In this document: positions 50,365 to 60,667 of the stretch, piece after piece
How positions within the stretch are numbered: position 1 is the first letter of the stretch
How the letters are laid out: each line of letters opens with the position of its first letter
Origin: Dasypus novemcinctus
Taxonomy: Eukaryota > Chordata > Mammalia > Cingulata > Dasypodidae
Direction: 5' to 3'
Assembly (NCBI RefSeq): GCF_030445035.2
Contig: NC_080690.1
Location: forward strand, 30,778,796 to 30,842,795
Length of the DNA stretch: 64,000 nt
The notes under the pieces: model-generated
Told to the model about the DNA's origin: nothing
Database searches by the model: none
What the model saw: only the letters and a program-made list of their open reading frames with translations
Program-made: the position numbers and the translations under genes

Positions 50365-52630
50365 TTTTCTTTTTTAAAAAATATTTTTATTAGAGATATC
50401 ATGGGTTTACAGACAAAACATGCATAAAACACAGGATTCGCATACACCAATACCTTGCATTGTGTGAAAATTTGTTATATTTGATATAATTTTTTGTAAC
50501 TGTACTGATTTTCTTACAGTAGTTACCTTTGCTACAACTGGTGAAAAATTATTAAAATAGTCCTATTTACTGTCACCCATTAGGTATTTTCTCCATATTC
50601 CCACTATTATTAACACCATGTATTAGTGCCATACATTTGTTATAATTCGTGAAAGAACATTCTTGTACTCGCACTATAAACTATAGTCCATTATTCACAA
50701 AAGGGTTTACTGTGCTATACAGTCCAATGCTTTAGCTTTTAATTTTTATTCTATTTACACATATGACCTAAAGTTTCTCCCTTTTAACCACATTCAGGTA
50801 TATAATTTAGTGCTGTGTATTATACTCACAATAATGTGCTACCATCACCACCCTCCGTTTCCAAACCTTTACGACCAATCTAAATGTAAATCCTATACAA
50901 ATTAAGCATCAATTCTCATTCCTTAAACCCAGACTACCCCATTAACCTACATTCTATATTCTAAGTCTGAGTTTGCTTACTATAATTATTTCATATCAGT
51001 GAGATCATAAAATATTTGTCCTTTTGTGTCTGGATTATTTCACTCAACATAACATCTGCATGGTTCATTCATGTTGTTTCATGCATCAGAACTTCATTCC
51101 TTTATCCAGCTGAAAAATATTCCATTGTATGTATATACTACATTTGTTTGTCCATTCATCAATTGATGGACACTTGAGTTGTTTTCATCTTTCGGCAATT
51201 GCAAATAATGCTGTTATGAACATTGGGGTGCAAATATCTGTTTGGGTCCCAACTTTCAATTTTTCTGGGTGTATACCTAGTGGCAAGATTGTTGGGTCAT
51301 ATGGTATTTCTATACCTAACCAAACTGTTTTCCACAATGGCTGAACCATTTTACATTTTCACGAGCAATGAAGGAGTGTTACCATTTCTCCATATCCTCT
51401 CCAATATTTGTAATTTTATTTGCTTTAATAGTGGCTATTCCAGTGGGTATGAAATGATATCTAATTATGATTTTGATTAACATTTCCCTAATAGCCAGTG
51501 ATGGTGAGCATCACTTGTATATCTTCATTGGAGAATTGTCTTTTTAAGTCTTTTACGCATTTTTTTAAACTGGTTGTCTTTCTAATGTTTATTTGTAGAC
51601 TTTATATACTCTGGATAGTAAACCCTTATTGGATGTGTGGTTTCCAAATATTTTCTCCCCTTGAGTAGGTCATCTTTTCATTTGTAACAATGAAATGTTG
51701 TTAATGTACAAAAGTTTCTAATTTTGAGAGGTCCCATTTATCTGTTTTTTCCTTTATTACTTATGCTTTGGATGTAAAGTCTAAGACACATTGCCTAAAT
51801 AAAGATCCTGAAAACATTTCCCTACATTTTCTTCTAGGAGTTTTATAGACCTCACCTTTATTTTTGGGTCTTTGATACATTTTGTGTGAATTTTTGTATA
51901 TGGTATGAGATTGGGATCTTCGTTCATTCTTTTGCATATGGATATCCAAATTTCCTAGCACCATTTGTGGAAGAAACTATTCTTTCTCAGTTAAGTGGAC
52001 TTGGCAAACTTGTCAAAAATCAACTGGTCATAGATGTGAGGGCCTTTCCATGTTGATGACATTTCCTTCTATTCTTATTTTTCTAAATGTTTTTAATCAA
52101 GAAAGGATACTGGGTTTTTTCAAATGCCTTTTCTGCATCAGTGGAGATTATCACATTTTATCAATGTAGTATATAATATTAATGGATTTTCCTATGTTGA
52201 GCCACCCTTGCATACCTGAGATAAAACCTACTTTATCATGGTGTATATAATTCTTTTAATGTGCTTTTGGATTCAATTTGCAAGTATTCTATTGAGGATT
52301 TTTGCATCTATATTCATACAAAAAATTTGTATCCCTTATCTTTGATTTTTTGGAAGAGTTTGAGTATGATTTATATTAATTCTTTCTGGAATGATTAGTA
52401 AAATTCATTTGTAAAACCATCTGGTCCAGTGTTTTTCTTTGTTGAGAAGTTTCCAATGACCGATTCATTCTCTTTGCTTGTAATTGGTCTACTGAGGTCT
52501 CCTTTTTCTTCTTGGGTCAATGTAGATAGTTTGTGTGTCTAGGAATTTGTGCATTTCATCTAAGCTATTTAATTATTGGCATAAGTTTTTCATATTATCT
52601 ACTTATAGTCCTTTTTTTTTCATTGTCAGT
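50365..52630 (-). mobile_element. Old L1, 3' UTR and end of ORF2
   Basis: Starts with a T-rich tail and the 3' UTR phrase 'gtttacagacaaaacatgc'. From about 51100 it shows decayed ORF2 C-terminal and adjacent sequence ('aatattccattgtatgtata', 'caaactgttttccacaatgg'), then more ORF2 to 52630. Many stops, so it is not coding. The sequence near 52541-52600 recurs at 52826-52885. Confidence 0.8.
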
Positions 52631-52740
52631 AGTGGCTGCTTAGAGAGCAGAAGCTATGGTATTACCATGAGAAAATTGGAAAGATCAATAAGCCCCCACA
52701 CCCAAGGTATAATTCTTTAGGCCTATTGTGCCAAGGTGGC
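52631..52740. other. Unidentified 110-base segment between L1 pieces
   Basis: Sequence from about 52636 ('ctgcttagagagcagaagc') to 52745 does not fit the L1 on either side. No target duplication is visible. Origin unknown. Confidence 0.4.
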
Positions 52741-55516
52741 ATTAAAGATTTATTTTATTTCTGTAAATTTCCTTTGTTTTAATCTCTAAATTTCCTAGAG
52801 ACAGTATATGTTGTTCATGTGTTTCTAAGAATTTGTTCAGATTTCATCTAGGTTTTCTAAGTTGTTGGCATAAAATTGCTTATAGTATCCCACAAAGATC
52901 TTTTTTTATTTTTGTGGAGTCAGAAGTAATGTCTGCCCTCTCATTTCTGATTTTATTTATTTCTGTCTCCTCTTTTATTTTACTGTGTCAGTCTAAGAAC
53001 TTTTAAATTTTAGTGATCTTTTAAAAAATCCAAGTTTTGTTTTTGTTAATCCTCTATACTGCTTTTTTAAATTCTCAATTTAATTTATTTCTGTTCTCAT
53101 TTTTATTATTTCTTCTTTCTGCTTGCTTTGGGATAAGTTTGCCATTTACTATTTACTGATATCCTTTGCAATTTTTTCTTTGTCCTACTGATTGTTTAAA
53201 AGTATGTTATTTAACTTCCACATATTTCTGGATTTTCCAGTTCTCTACTTGTTATTCATTTCCAACTTCAGTCTATAATGATCAGAAAAGATGCTTTGTG
53301 TAATTTCCAACTTTTTAAAATGTACTGAGACTTGGTTTGTGACCCAGCATGTGGTCGGTCTTGGAGAATGATCCATGAATACTTGAGAATAATGTATATC
53401 TTGCTGTTTTGAGGTATAATTTTGTAGGTATGTATGTTAGTACATTTATCTTATTATTTAAGTTCTCTGTTTCTTTATTGATCTTCTGTCTAGATGTTCT
53501 GTTTATTGCCAGTGTTTGCCTCATGTATTTTGGGGCACCATGGTTAGGTACATAAATGTTTATGATTGTTATTTCTTCTTGGGGATTGACCCTTATTAAA
53601 TATATATAATGTCTTTCTTTGTCTTTTATAACAGCTTTTGCCTTTGTCTATTTTGTCTGATATTAGAATATTAACCCTAGCTCTGTTTTAGGTCACTATT
53701 TGCCTGAAATATCTATTTCCAACATTTCATTTTCAACCATTTGTGTCTTTGGGTCTAAGCTAAGACTACTAAGAATACTGCATAGTTAGGGCATGTATTT
53801 TATCCATTCTGCCACTCTATGTTTTTTGATTGGAGAGTTTAATCCATTAACACTTAGTGTTATTGCTCCAAAGGCAGTACTTATTTCAGCCATTTTGATT
53901 TTTGGTTATTATATGACACATTTTTAAAATTCCTCTTTTCCTTTATTGCAATCTCCTTTTCTATATAGTAGTTCTTTTGTGTTGTATCTGACTGACCCCT
54001 TATTCATTTCCATTTCTGTATATTTTTAAAATACTTTCTTTGTGGTTATTACTCCAGGCTTTATATTATGCAAACTCCATCTAAAACAGGGGTTCTTAAC
54101 CTTTTTTGTTTCATAAGCTCCTTAGCCAGTCAGGGGAAAACAATAGACCCCTTACTAAGTCCACACTATACTGTGCATAATTTAATAAATATATCACACC
54201 TAAACTAACACATTCCCACAAGAATAATATTTTTTGTTTTGAATCTCAATTCAAGGTCACAGACACTGTGCTAAGAACCCCTGATCTAAAACCTATTAAT
54301 ATGAAAATATACCAACCTAGCTTCAATAGCATATACATTCTCTGCTCCCATATCCCTCTGTTTCCCCTCCTTACACTGTTTATGTCCCACTTTACTACTT
54401 TATATTTTGCATGTTCATTATGAGGAAATATTACTTTTTCTTGTTCAATTGTATTCTGTCTCTTATAGGAATGGAAGAGCAGAGTTGTATATTGAGGATA
54501 CATTACTATTACTATTAGGTTTTGCATTTACCCTTTTTGTTACCCTTACTGACAATCTTCATTCCTTCACACTACTCCAAACCACTCTCCCCTGTCTTTT
54601 CCATTCAATCTGCTGAACTTCTTTTAGGAATTATTGTAGGGTAAGTATGTTTGTGACAAACTCTCAGTTTCTGTTTATCTGTGAATACTATAAACTCTTT
54701 CTCAATTTTGAAAGGCAGTTTTGCCAGATAAAGATTTTTCAGCCTGCAGGTTGTCTCTTTCAGTACCTTAAATATACCATACCACTGCCTTCTCTCCTCC
54801 ATGGTTTCTGAAGAGAAATCAGTATTTATTCTTATTGAGGATCCCTTGTACGTGATGTTGTTTTTCTCTTGCTACTTTCATAATTCTCTCTTTACCCTTT
54901 GGCATTTGACATTCTGATTAATGTTTATCTCGGGTTGGTCTATTAGGATTTATCCTGTTTGGAGTATGTCACACTTCTTGGACATGTATATTTGAGTCTT
55001 TCATAAAAGTCAGGAAATTTTCAGTCATTATTTCCTCAAATATTCTTTCTTCCACTTTTCTCTTATCTTCTCCTTAGGGACATACACAATGCATTTGTTT
55101 GTACAATTTTTGCTGTAACTCAAATCCCTGTGACATTTCTCAATTTTTCCTCTTCCTTTCTATCTGTTCTTCTGAATGTATGATTTCAATTGTCCTGTCT
55201 TGTAGTTCACTGATTCTTTTCTCTGCCTATTAAAACTTGCTATTGTATCCCTCTAGTGTATGTTTAATCTCTATTATTGTGACTTTCATTCATAAAATTG
55301 GTTATGTTTCTTTTAATACTTTTGAATTCTTCTTTATGCTCACACATTGTCTTCTTAATATCATTTCTTTATGTACATTTCCCTTCATCTCCTTGAATTG
55401 ATTTAGATTTGTTTGAATTTTTTGATTAGTTGTTCCAACTTCTGTGTCTCCTCTGGAGATTTGATTTGTTTCCTTGACTAAGCCATATCTTCCTGTTTCT
55501 TAGTATGGCTGACTTA
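52741..55516 (-). mobile_element. Old L1, ORF2 5' part and ORF1
   Basis: Decayed ORF2 runs to about 54080 (with the phrase 'ttctgatatt/tgtctgatattagaat' near 53650). After a hAT insertion, sequence at 54600-54830 matches ORF1: its complement aligns with the plus-strand ORF1 at 58720-58900 (same 'gcagtggtatg' and 'cacagataaacagaaact' order). Upstream coiled-coil sequence continues to 55516. All frames are closed. Confidence 0.8.
54087..54283. mobile_element. hAT-type non-autonomous DNA transposon
   Basis: 197 bases bounded by inverted repeats CAGGGGTTCTTAACC and, on the opposite end, CAGGGGTTCTTAGC. A perfect 8-base duplication ATCTAAAA flanks it (54079-54086, 54284-54291). Inverted-repeat form and 8-base duplication place it in the hAT superfamily; the family name is not certain. 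It carries no transposase and sits inside the old L1. Confidence 0.85.
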
Positions 55517-55616
55517 TAATTTTTTTTTTTTTTGAGGTACTGGGGCCAGAGACTGAACCTGGATCCTCATATGTGGGAAATCAGTGCTTAATCACTGACC
55601 CACATCAGTTTCCCTG
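55517..55616 (-). mobile_element. Short tRNA-derived SINE (DAS-like)
   Basis: On the minus strand a tRNA-like unit with a B box GGTTCAGTC is followed by an A run (plus-strand T run at 55520-55535). One of two similar units in tandem; divergent from the other. Confidence 0.65.
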
Positions 55617-55649
55617 AATTGGTTTTTTCATTTGTTTGCTTGTTGTTTG

Positions 55650-55742
55650 TATTTGTTTTTTTAGGAGGCACCAGGAACCAAACCTGGGACTTCCCATGTG
55701 GAAGGCAGGCACTCAACTGTTTAAGCCACATCCACTCCCCTG
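55650..55742 (-). mobile_element. Short tRNA-derived SINE (DAS-like), second unit
   Basis: Minus strand reads 'gtggcttaaacagttgag' (A-box region) and GGTTTGGTTCC (B box, plus-strand 55675-55685), ending in an A run. This short form is common in armadillo DNA. Same orientation as the neighbour, about 35 bases apart. Confidence 0.75.
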
Positions 55743-56165
55743 GATTGATTTTTCACTGTTGACTTTTGAGAATTCTTTATGTATTCTATATACAAGTCCA
55801 TAGTCAGATATGTGGTTTGCAAATATATTATCATAGTTCATAGCTTGTGTTTTCATCCTCTTAATATCGTCTTTTCCAGAGCAGAATTTTAATTTTTTTA
55901 GGAAGTCTAATTTATCATTTATGCTTTCAGTGAATGTGCTTTTCTGCCAAATCTATGAGCCCTTTCCTATTTTCTTCCTAAAATTTTATACTTTTATGAT
56001 TTATATTAAGCTTGTAATCCACTTTGAATTTGTTTTGTATAAGGTGTGAGAGATTGATCAGAGTTCATTCTCCCCCATGTATATCCAAATTGTTCCAATT
56101 GTTGAAAGCTATCTTTCCTCCATTAAATTGCTTTTGCATCTTTGTCAAAAGTCAGTCAGAAAATA
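55743..56165 (-). repeat. L1 fragment overlapping the region at 51570-52030
   Basis: Decayed L1 from the ORF2 end/3' region in minus orientation ('atgtattctatatacaagtcc', 'ttgcatctttgtcaaaagtc'). It covers the same L1 segment as 51570-52030, so it is a separate copy or a duplication. It abuts the plus-strand L1 5' region. Confidence 0.65.
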
Positions 56166-56936
56166 TCCCTGCCTGAGTGAGCTGTTTTGGGAACTCACAA
56201 AGCAGGAAGCTTGGGGCATTGATCTGGAGAAAGCACAACAAAAAGATTGATTGCTCAAGGTAAAACCATGAGTTTCTGGCACTTGAGGCTGGAGCAGTGG
56301 AATAGCTAAACCCCACCTTCAGGGCAGGAAGATGCTGCAATCCCTGACCTTTGCCAGTTACCCAGCCAGAGGAGGCATACTCTGAAAGTGGGAGGGTTCT
56401 GGTGAGGGGTGGAGAGGGGTCTCCCCTGTGTGGGTTTGATTGCCCAGGCCCCCTTTTTTGAACTTTGAGGAGCATACCACATGCCTCAAGGAGAAACCAG
56501 GAAGAGATGAGAGGCATATCTGCTGAGGCAGCTTGATTTACCTAACAGCCCTGGGATAGGGAAAATTGGTCTGGAAAAAGGTCCAATTTTTCCTGTGCAA
56601 CTTCTTTAAGGGAAGTGGACAGTAGGAAGTGCATTATAAGCTTCCAAAAGCATATTTAGGGTTCCCTGTGAAAAGCAGGTGCTCTCAAAGAGGCTGAGAG
56701 TAATTTTTTTTCTGTGGTGAGTTAAGTCACCAGGGTCCCATTTGAATTTCAAAAGGGAACTCTCACACAAGTTATTGCATCCCGTGGCCTTGGGAGAGAG
56801 AGCAGTTAGAATAAAAAGGGGGAAGGACAGATGCCTAATCAGCAGTTTATCCAATTACAAAGAGTCTATCTTGTCTGAGGGAAAGAGACTTGATAGCTTT
56901 CTGAAGGGCTAATCAACCCAGCAAGAATCCAACAAG

Positions 56937-57008
56937 AAAGTTTAGCTCAGTGGAGGAGTTTCTGCCTTGAATATACAAGGTCTCTAGTTTGATTCCTGGC
57001 TTGTCTTA
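56937..57008 (+). repeat. tRNA-like segment with A and B boxes
   Basis: Contains TAGCTCAGTGG (A box, 56943-56953) and GTTTGATTC (B box, 56987-56995) with tRNA spacing, alanine-like in pattern. It lacks a clear acceptor stem and a long A tail. It is a tRNA pseudogene, a SINE head, or a fixed part of the L1 leader. Confidence 0.55.
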
Positions 57009-58017
57009 GAGGAGTGACCCACCGGTATATTAAACAACTAGCTGATACTTTAGGACAAAGAAAAAATAAGCACTATTTTTGATTAGCTTCCCTTAGGTCT
57101 CTTATTTTTCTTAAAAAAAATTTACATTTGTTCTATAATTTAACTTCATTTACTTCCTAAAACCCACTTCAAAATCCGCAGCAGTATTTAAGATGGAAGG
57201 CCATTTTTTCTTAGTGTTTGGTTGACTCTTTGCTTGTGGGTTTCTCTATTTTTGTTGTTGTTTTCTTGTCTTTCTTTCCACTTTATCTCCTCTTTTTTTT
57301 CCCTTTTCTCTTCTTTTTTAATTAGGTACTGCTGGCTTGATTCTTATTTGCATTGTTGCCTCTTCCTCCATTTCCTCTTTTCTGTGTGTACTGATTTTGG
57401 CTACCAAGGTTATATTTTCCTTCCTACATCTTTCTATCTTCCATATTCTGTTGTTGTCCTCACATTCTACATCTCTTTGTTTGGCCCCAATTTTTTTCTG
57501 GCTTTTTATTTCTAACTCTTCTATCTTTTATTAACTTTTTCTCTTTTTGTCTTTTCTATTCCCTTTCCCTCTGTCCTCATCAGTCTGGCCTTTACTTTGT
57601 ACTTTATACTTCCCCATATTTGGTTTCCCATTTCATTGTAGGCACTTCACTTTTTTATTCCTATAACTCTACACTGCTTACATGAGTTAAATATTCATTT
57701 TCCTAAGTCTTATATGGTTCCTCTGCTAACTTTTATTATTGATATTACTATTATACTTTCTCTTTTCTTACTTCTTTTGCTTTCCCTGGCCCTAATCTTT
57801 TTCCTTCAAGGGAACTTAGGCAACAAGAAGTAATTAGAATAAGAAGAACAAAGTGTCAAAAAGAAAACTTAACACACAAACACACACAAAAAAACCCAGC
57901 AACTAAATAAAACCCTAGACTAGAGGGAGAAGCTAATCAACTGAACAAACACATCAAGATAAAAAGATAACCGGACAACAACAAAATATTACAAATCATA
58001 CCAAGAATCAGGAAGAC

Positions 58018-58953
58018 ATGGCACAGTCCAATGAACAAATTAAAAACCAGGAAGAGAAGCAGAACATCAAACAACTAATCAAATCTGTCCAAACAAATAT
58101 CATTGACCAAGTTAATGAAGTGAAGGAAGAGATTAAGGATATTAAGAAAACACTGGGAGAGCATACTGAAGAAATTGTAAACATACATAAAAAGACAATG
58201 GGTATGATGGATGATGGTGATGAATGGCACAATCCAAGAATTCAAAAATACACTTTCAGCAAATAACAGCAGATTTGAACAGGCAGAGGAAAGAATTAGT
58301 GATGTGGAGGACAGTACATCTGAAATCAAACTGATAGTAGAACTGATAGATAAAAAGATTTTAAAAATCCAACAGGAATTTAGGGATTTGAATGACAACA
58401 AAAAACACACAAACATATGCATTATAGGCATCCCAGAAGGAGAAGAAAAGGAAAGGGAACAGAAGAGGTGTTGGATGAAATAATGGCTTTAAACTTCCCA
58501 ACACTATTGAGGGAGATGGATGTACATGTCAAGAAAGTGCAGTGCACCCCAAACAGTATAAATCTCAACAGGCCTCCTCCAATACATACACTTAAATTAT
58601 CCAATGCTCAAGACAAAGAGAAAATACTGAAGGCAGCAAGAGAAAAGAGAACCATCACCTACAAGGGAAGCTCAATAACATTAAGTGCTGATTTCTCATC
58701 TGAAACCATGAAGGCAAGAAAGCAGTGGTATGACATAGTCAAGATACTAAAAGAAAAAAAAATCCTACAAGAATACTCTGTCCAGCAAAGCTGGTATTCA
58801 AAAATGATGGAGTTTAAAATATTCACAGGTAAACAGAAACTAAGGGACTATGCCAATAAGAAACCTGCCCCTCAAGAAATACTAAAGGGAGTCCTGCAAG
58901 TTGAGAAGCAAAATAAGAGAGAGAGAGTTGAAGGAGAATGTAAAAACAACTAA
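58018..58953 (+). pseudogene. L1 ORF1 (RNA-binding protein), frameshifted
   Basis: ORF1p coats L1 RNA as a trimer. Three overlapping frames make up the gene. 58018-58266 begins MAQSNEQIKN with heptad-like coiled coil. 58211-58483 continues the coil (FEQAEERISDVED) into the RRM start (ICIIGIPEG). 58417-58953 holds the RRM and C-terminal domain (REKRTITYKGSS, DYANKKPAPQE). Frameshifts lie near 58240 and 58450. Otherwise the reading is clean, so this copy is much younger than those at 50-55 kb. Length (about 310 codons) is near normal. Confidence 0.88.
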
Positions 58954-59603
58954 AAAGACAAAAAGAGAAATAAAAACAACATATGACATTCATTAACCCA
59001 AAGACAATATGGTTAATGTAAGTAATTCCATGAGAGTAATAACACTGAATGTTAATGGACTAAACTCACCATCCGAGAGACACAGATTGACAGAATGGAT
59101 AAGGAAATATGACCCACCTATATGTTTTCTACAGGAAACCCACTTTAGACCCAGGGATTCAAAGAGGTTGAAAGTGAATGGCTGGAAAGCAATCTTACAA
59201 GCAAACAATAACCAAAAAAGGACAGGAGTAGCTATACTAATATCAGACAAAATAGACTTTAAATGCAAAACTATTGTGAGAGACAAAGACAGACACTATA
59301 GATAAGTAAAATGAGTTACCTTTCAAGAAGAAAGAACAATCATAAACATTTATGCAGCTAACTAGGGTCTCAAAATACATGAGGCAAACACTGGGGAAAT
59401 TATGGGGAGAAATAGATGCCATCTACAATTATAGTGGGAAACTTTAATACACCATTATCACCATTAGACAGAAAATCTTGACAGAATCAATAAAGAAACA
59501 AAGGCTTTGAATAATATATTAGAGGATCTGGACTAATAGACATATACAGAACACTACACCCAAATACAGCAGGATATACATTGTTCTCATGCACATTGAA
59601 CAT

Positions 59604-59869
59604 TGATCATTCTTTTTTTTAATTCATTTTTTTTTAATATTACATTCAAAAAACTGAGGTCCCCATTCACCCCCACTGCCCCCACCCCACCACTCCCCCC
59701 ACAGTAACACTCTCCCCCATCATCATGACACATCCATTGCATTTGGTGAGTACAAAAATATGGAATGCTTCACGAATTTGCGTGTCATCCTTGCGCAGGG
59801 GCCATGCTAATCTCTGTATCATTCCAATTTTAGTATATGTGCTGCCAAAGCAAGCACTGATCATTCTTT
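59604..59869 (-). mobile_element. U6 snRNA-L1 chimeric retrocopy
   Basis: On the minus strand, a near full-length U6 snRNA copy (59857 down to about 59754) is joined directly to about 130 bases of an armadillo L1 3' end ('ggatgtgtcatgatgatggg', G-rich tract, 'aatgtaatatt') and an A-rich tail ending at 59616. The whole lies between perfect copies of TGATCATTCTTT (59604-59615 and 59858-59869). One tail, one duplication and opposite ends from two RNAs show a single insertion made by template switching. Confidence 0.93.
59754..59857 (-). pseudogene. U6 snRNA pseudogene (5' part of the chimera)
   Basis: Minus-strand copy of the spliceosomal U6 RNA, starting GTGCTTGCTTTGGCAGCAC and ending ATTCCATATTTTT. 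Compared with U6 as I know it, four substitutions all lie at former CpG sites and three bases are lost in the ACAGAG-adjacent region. It has no U6 promoter, since it arrived as RNA, so it should not be expressed. Confidence 0.93.
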
Positions 59870-60537
59870 ATGACAAACCATATGCTAGGCCACAGAGAAA
59901 GTCTCAATGAATTCAGAAAGATTGAAATTGTAGAAAGCAACTTCTCTGACCACAATGGAACAGAGCTGGAAATCTGAAAGGGCCCAAGGACCTGATTAAG
60001 CACAAAGATATGGAAGTTAAACAACACACTTTTAGATAAACAGTGGGTCAAGGAAGAAATCCCAAAAGAAATCAGAAACTACCTGGAAACTAATGGAAAT
60101 GATAGCACAACATATCAAAATGTATGGGATGCAGCAAAAGCTGTACTGAGAAGGAAATCCATAGCCATAAATTCATAAATCAAAAAAGAAAAAAGAGCTA
60201 AAATTGAATACCTAATCACACACTTGGAGGAATTAGTGAAAAAAAAAAAAACAAACTAACCCCAAAGGTAGTAGAAAGTAAAAAATAACAAAGATCAGAA
60301 CAGAATGAAATGAAATACAAAAGAAAGCACTAGAAAAAATAAACAAAACCAAGAGCTGATTCTTTGAGAAGATCAACAAAATTGATAAACCCTTAACTAG
60401 AATAACAAAGAAAAAAGAGGGAAGATGCAAATACACAAAATAAGAATTGAGGCAGGGGATATCACCACTGACACCACAGAAAAAAAGAGTATCATTAGAG
60501 GATACTTTGAAAAACTATAAGCCAACAAGAAGAACAA

Positions 60538-60667
60538 TTTATTTGTTTATTTACTTATTTATTTATTTATTTATTTATTTATTTTAGGCAAATTTTGTTT
60601 ATTCTTTTTTAAAAGATACATAGATGACACAAACCATTACATTAAAAAAACATAAGAGGTTCCCTTT
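60538..60667 (-). repeat. (ATTT)n tract and short L1-like 3' end
   Basis: An (ATTT)n run (60538-60585) is followed by 'aaaagatacatagatgacacaaa' and 'cataagaggttccc', the terminus of another L1 subtype common in armadillo, in minus orientation. It is only about 80 bases long and abuts the next L1 tail at 60668. Confidence 0.55.

Larger units (their letters stand above)
56166..60540 (+). mobile_element. Plus-strand L1 with 5' region, interrupted
   Basis: Proposed L1: a GC-richer leader (56166-57100), a pyrimidine-rich stretch (57200-57800), ORF1 (58018-58953), a short spacer, and ORF2 from 59009. ORF2 stops being legible at 60540, where a minus-strand L1 begins, and its remainder would lie beyond that insertion, outside the window. 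A U6-L1 chimera interrupts ORF2 at 59604. The upstream edge at 56166 is inferred from the change in sequence character. Confidence 0.7.
59009..60540 (+). pseudogene. L1 ORF2 start: endonuclease domain, broken
   Basis: ORF2p nicks DNA and reverse transcribes. The frame 59009-59305 begins MVNVSNSMRV and shows the apurinic-type endonuclease: LNVNGLN with the active-site Asn and LQETHF with the metal-binding Glu. A stop follows at about 59303 and further frameshifts after that. The U6-L1 chimera interrupts it at 59616-59857. The match resumes with 'ctaggccacagagaaagtctcaa' and reaches the start of the reverse transcriptase region before ending at 60540. Confidence 0.85.

Noticed and set aside
52615-52745. 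A possible H/ACA snoRNA retrocopy on the minus strand (ACA box plus three bases, then an A run)
   Set aside because: The ACA-containing end can be explained by flanking L1 sequence ('gtcagtagt'), no proper H box is visible, and no target duplication was found.
57222-57534. A 97-residue hydrophobic plus-strand frame resembling a membrane protein
   Set aside because: It is translated from the T/C-rich stretch, which automatically yields Leu, Phe and Ser; low complexity, not a gene.
58008-58604. Antisense frames of 60-118 residues over L1 ORF1
   Set aside because: They mirror the A-rich coiled-coil coding strand and have no independent support.
59754-59857. A functional U6 snRNA gene
   Set aside because: It lacks an upstream U6 promoter, has a 3-base loss next to the ACAGAG region, is decayed at CpG sites and is fused to an L1 tail inside an L1.
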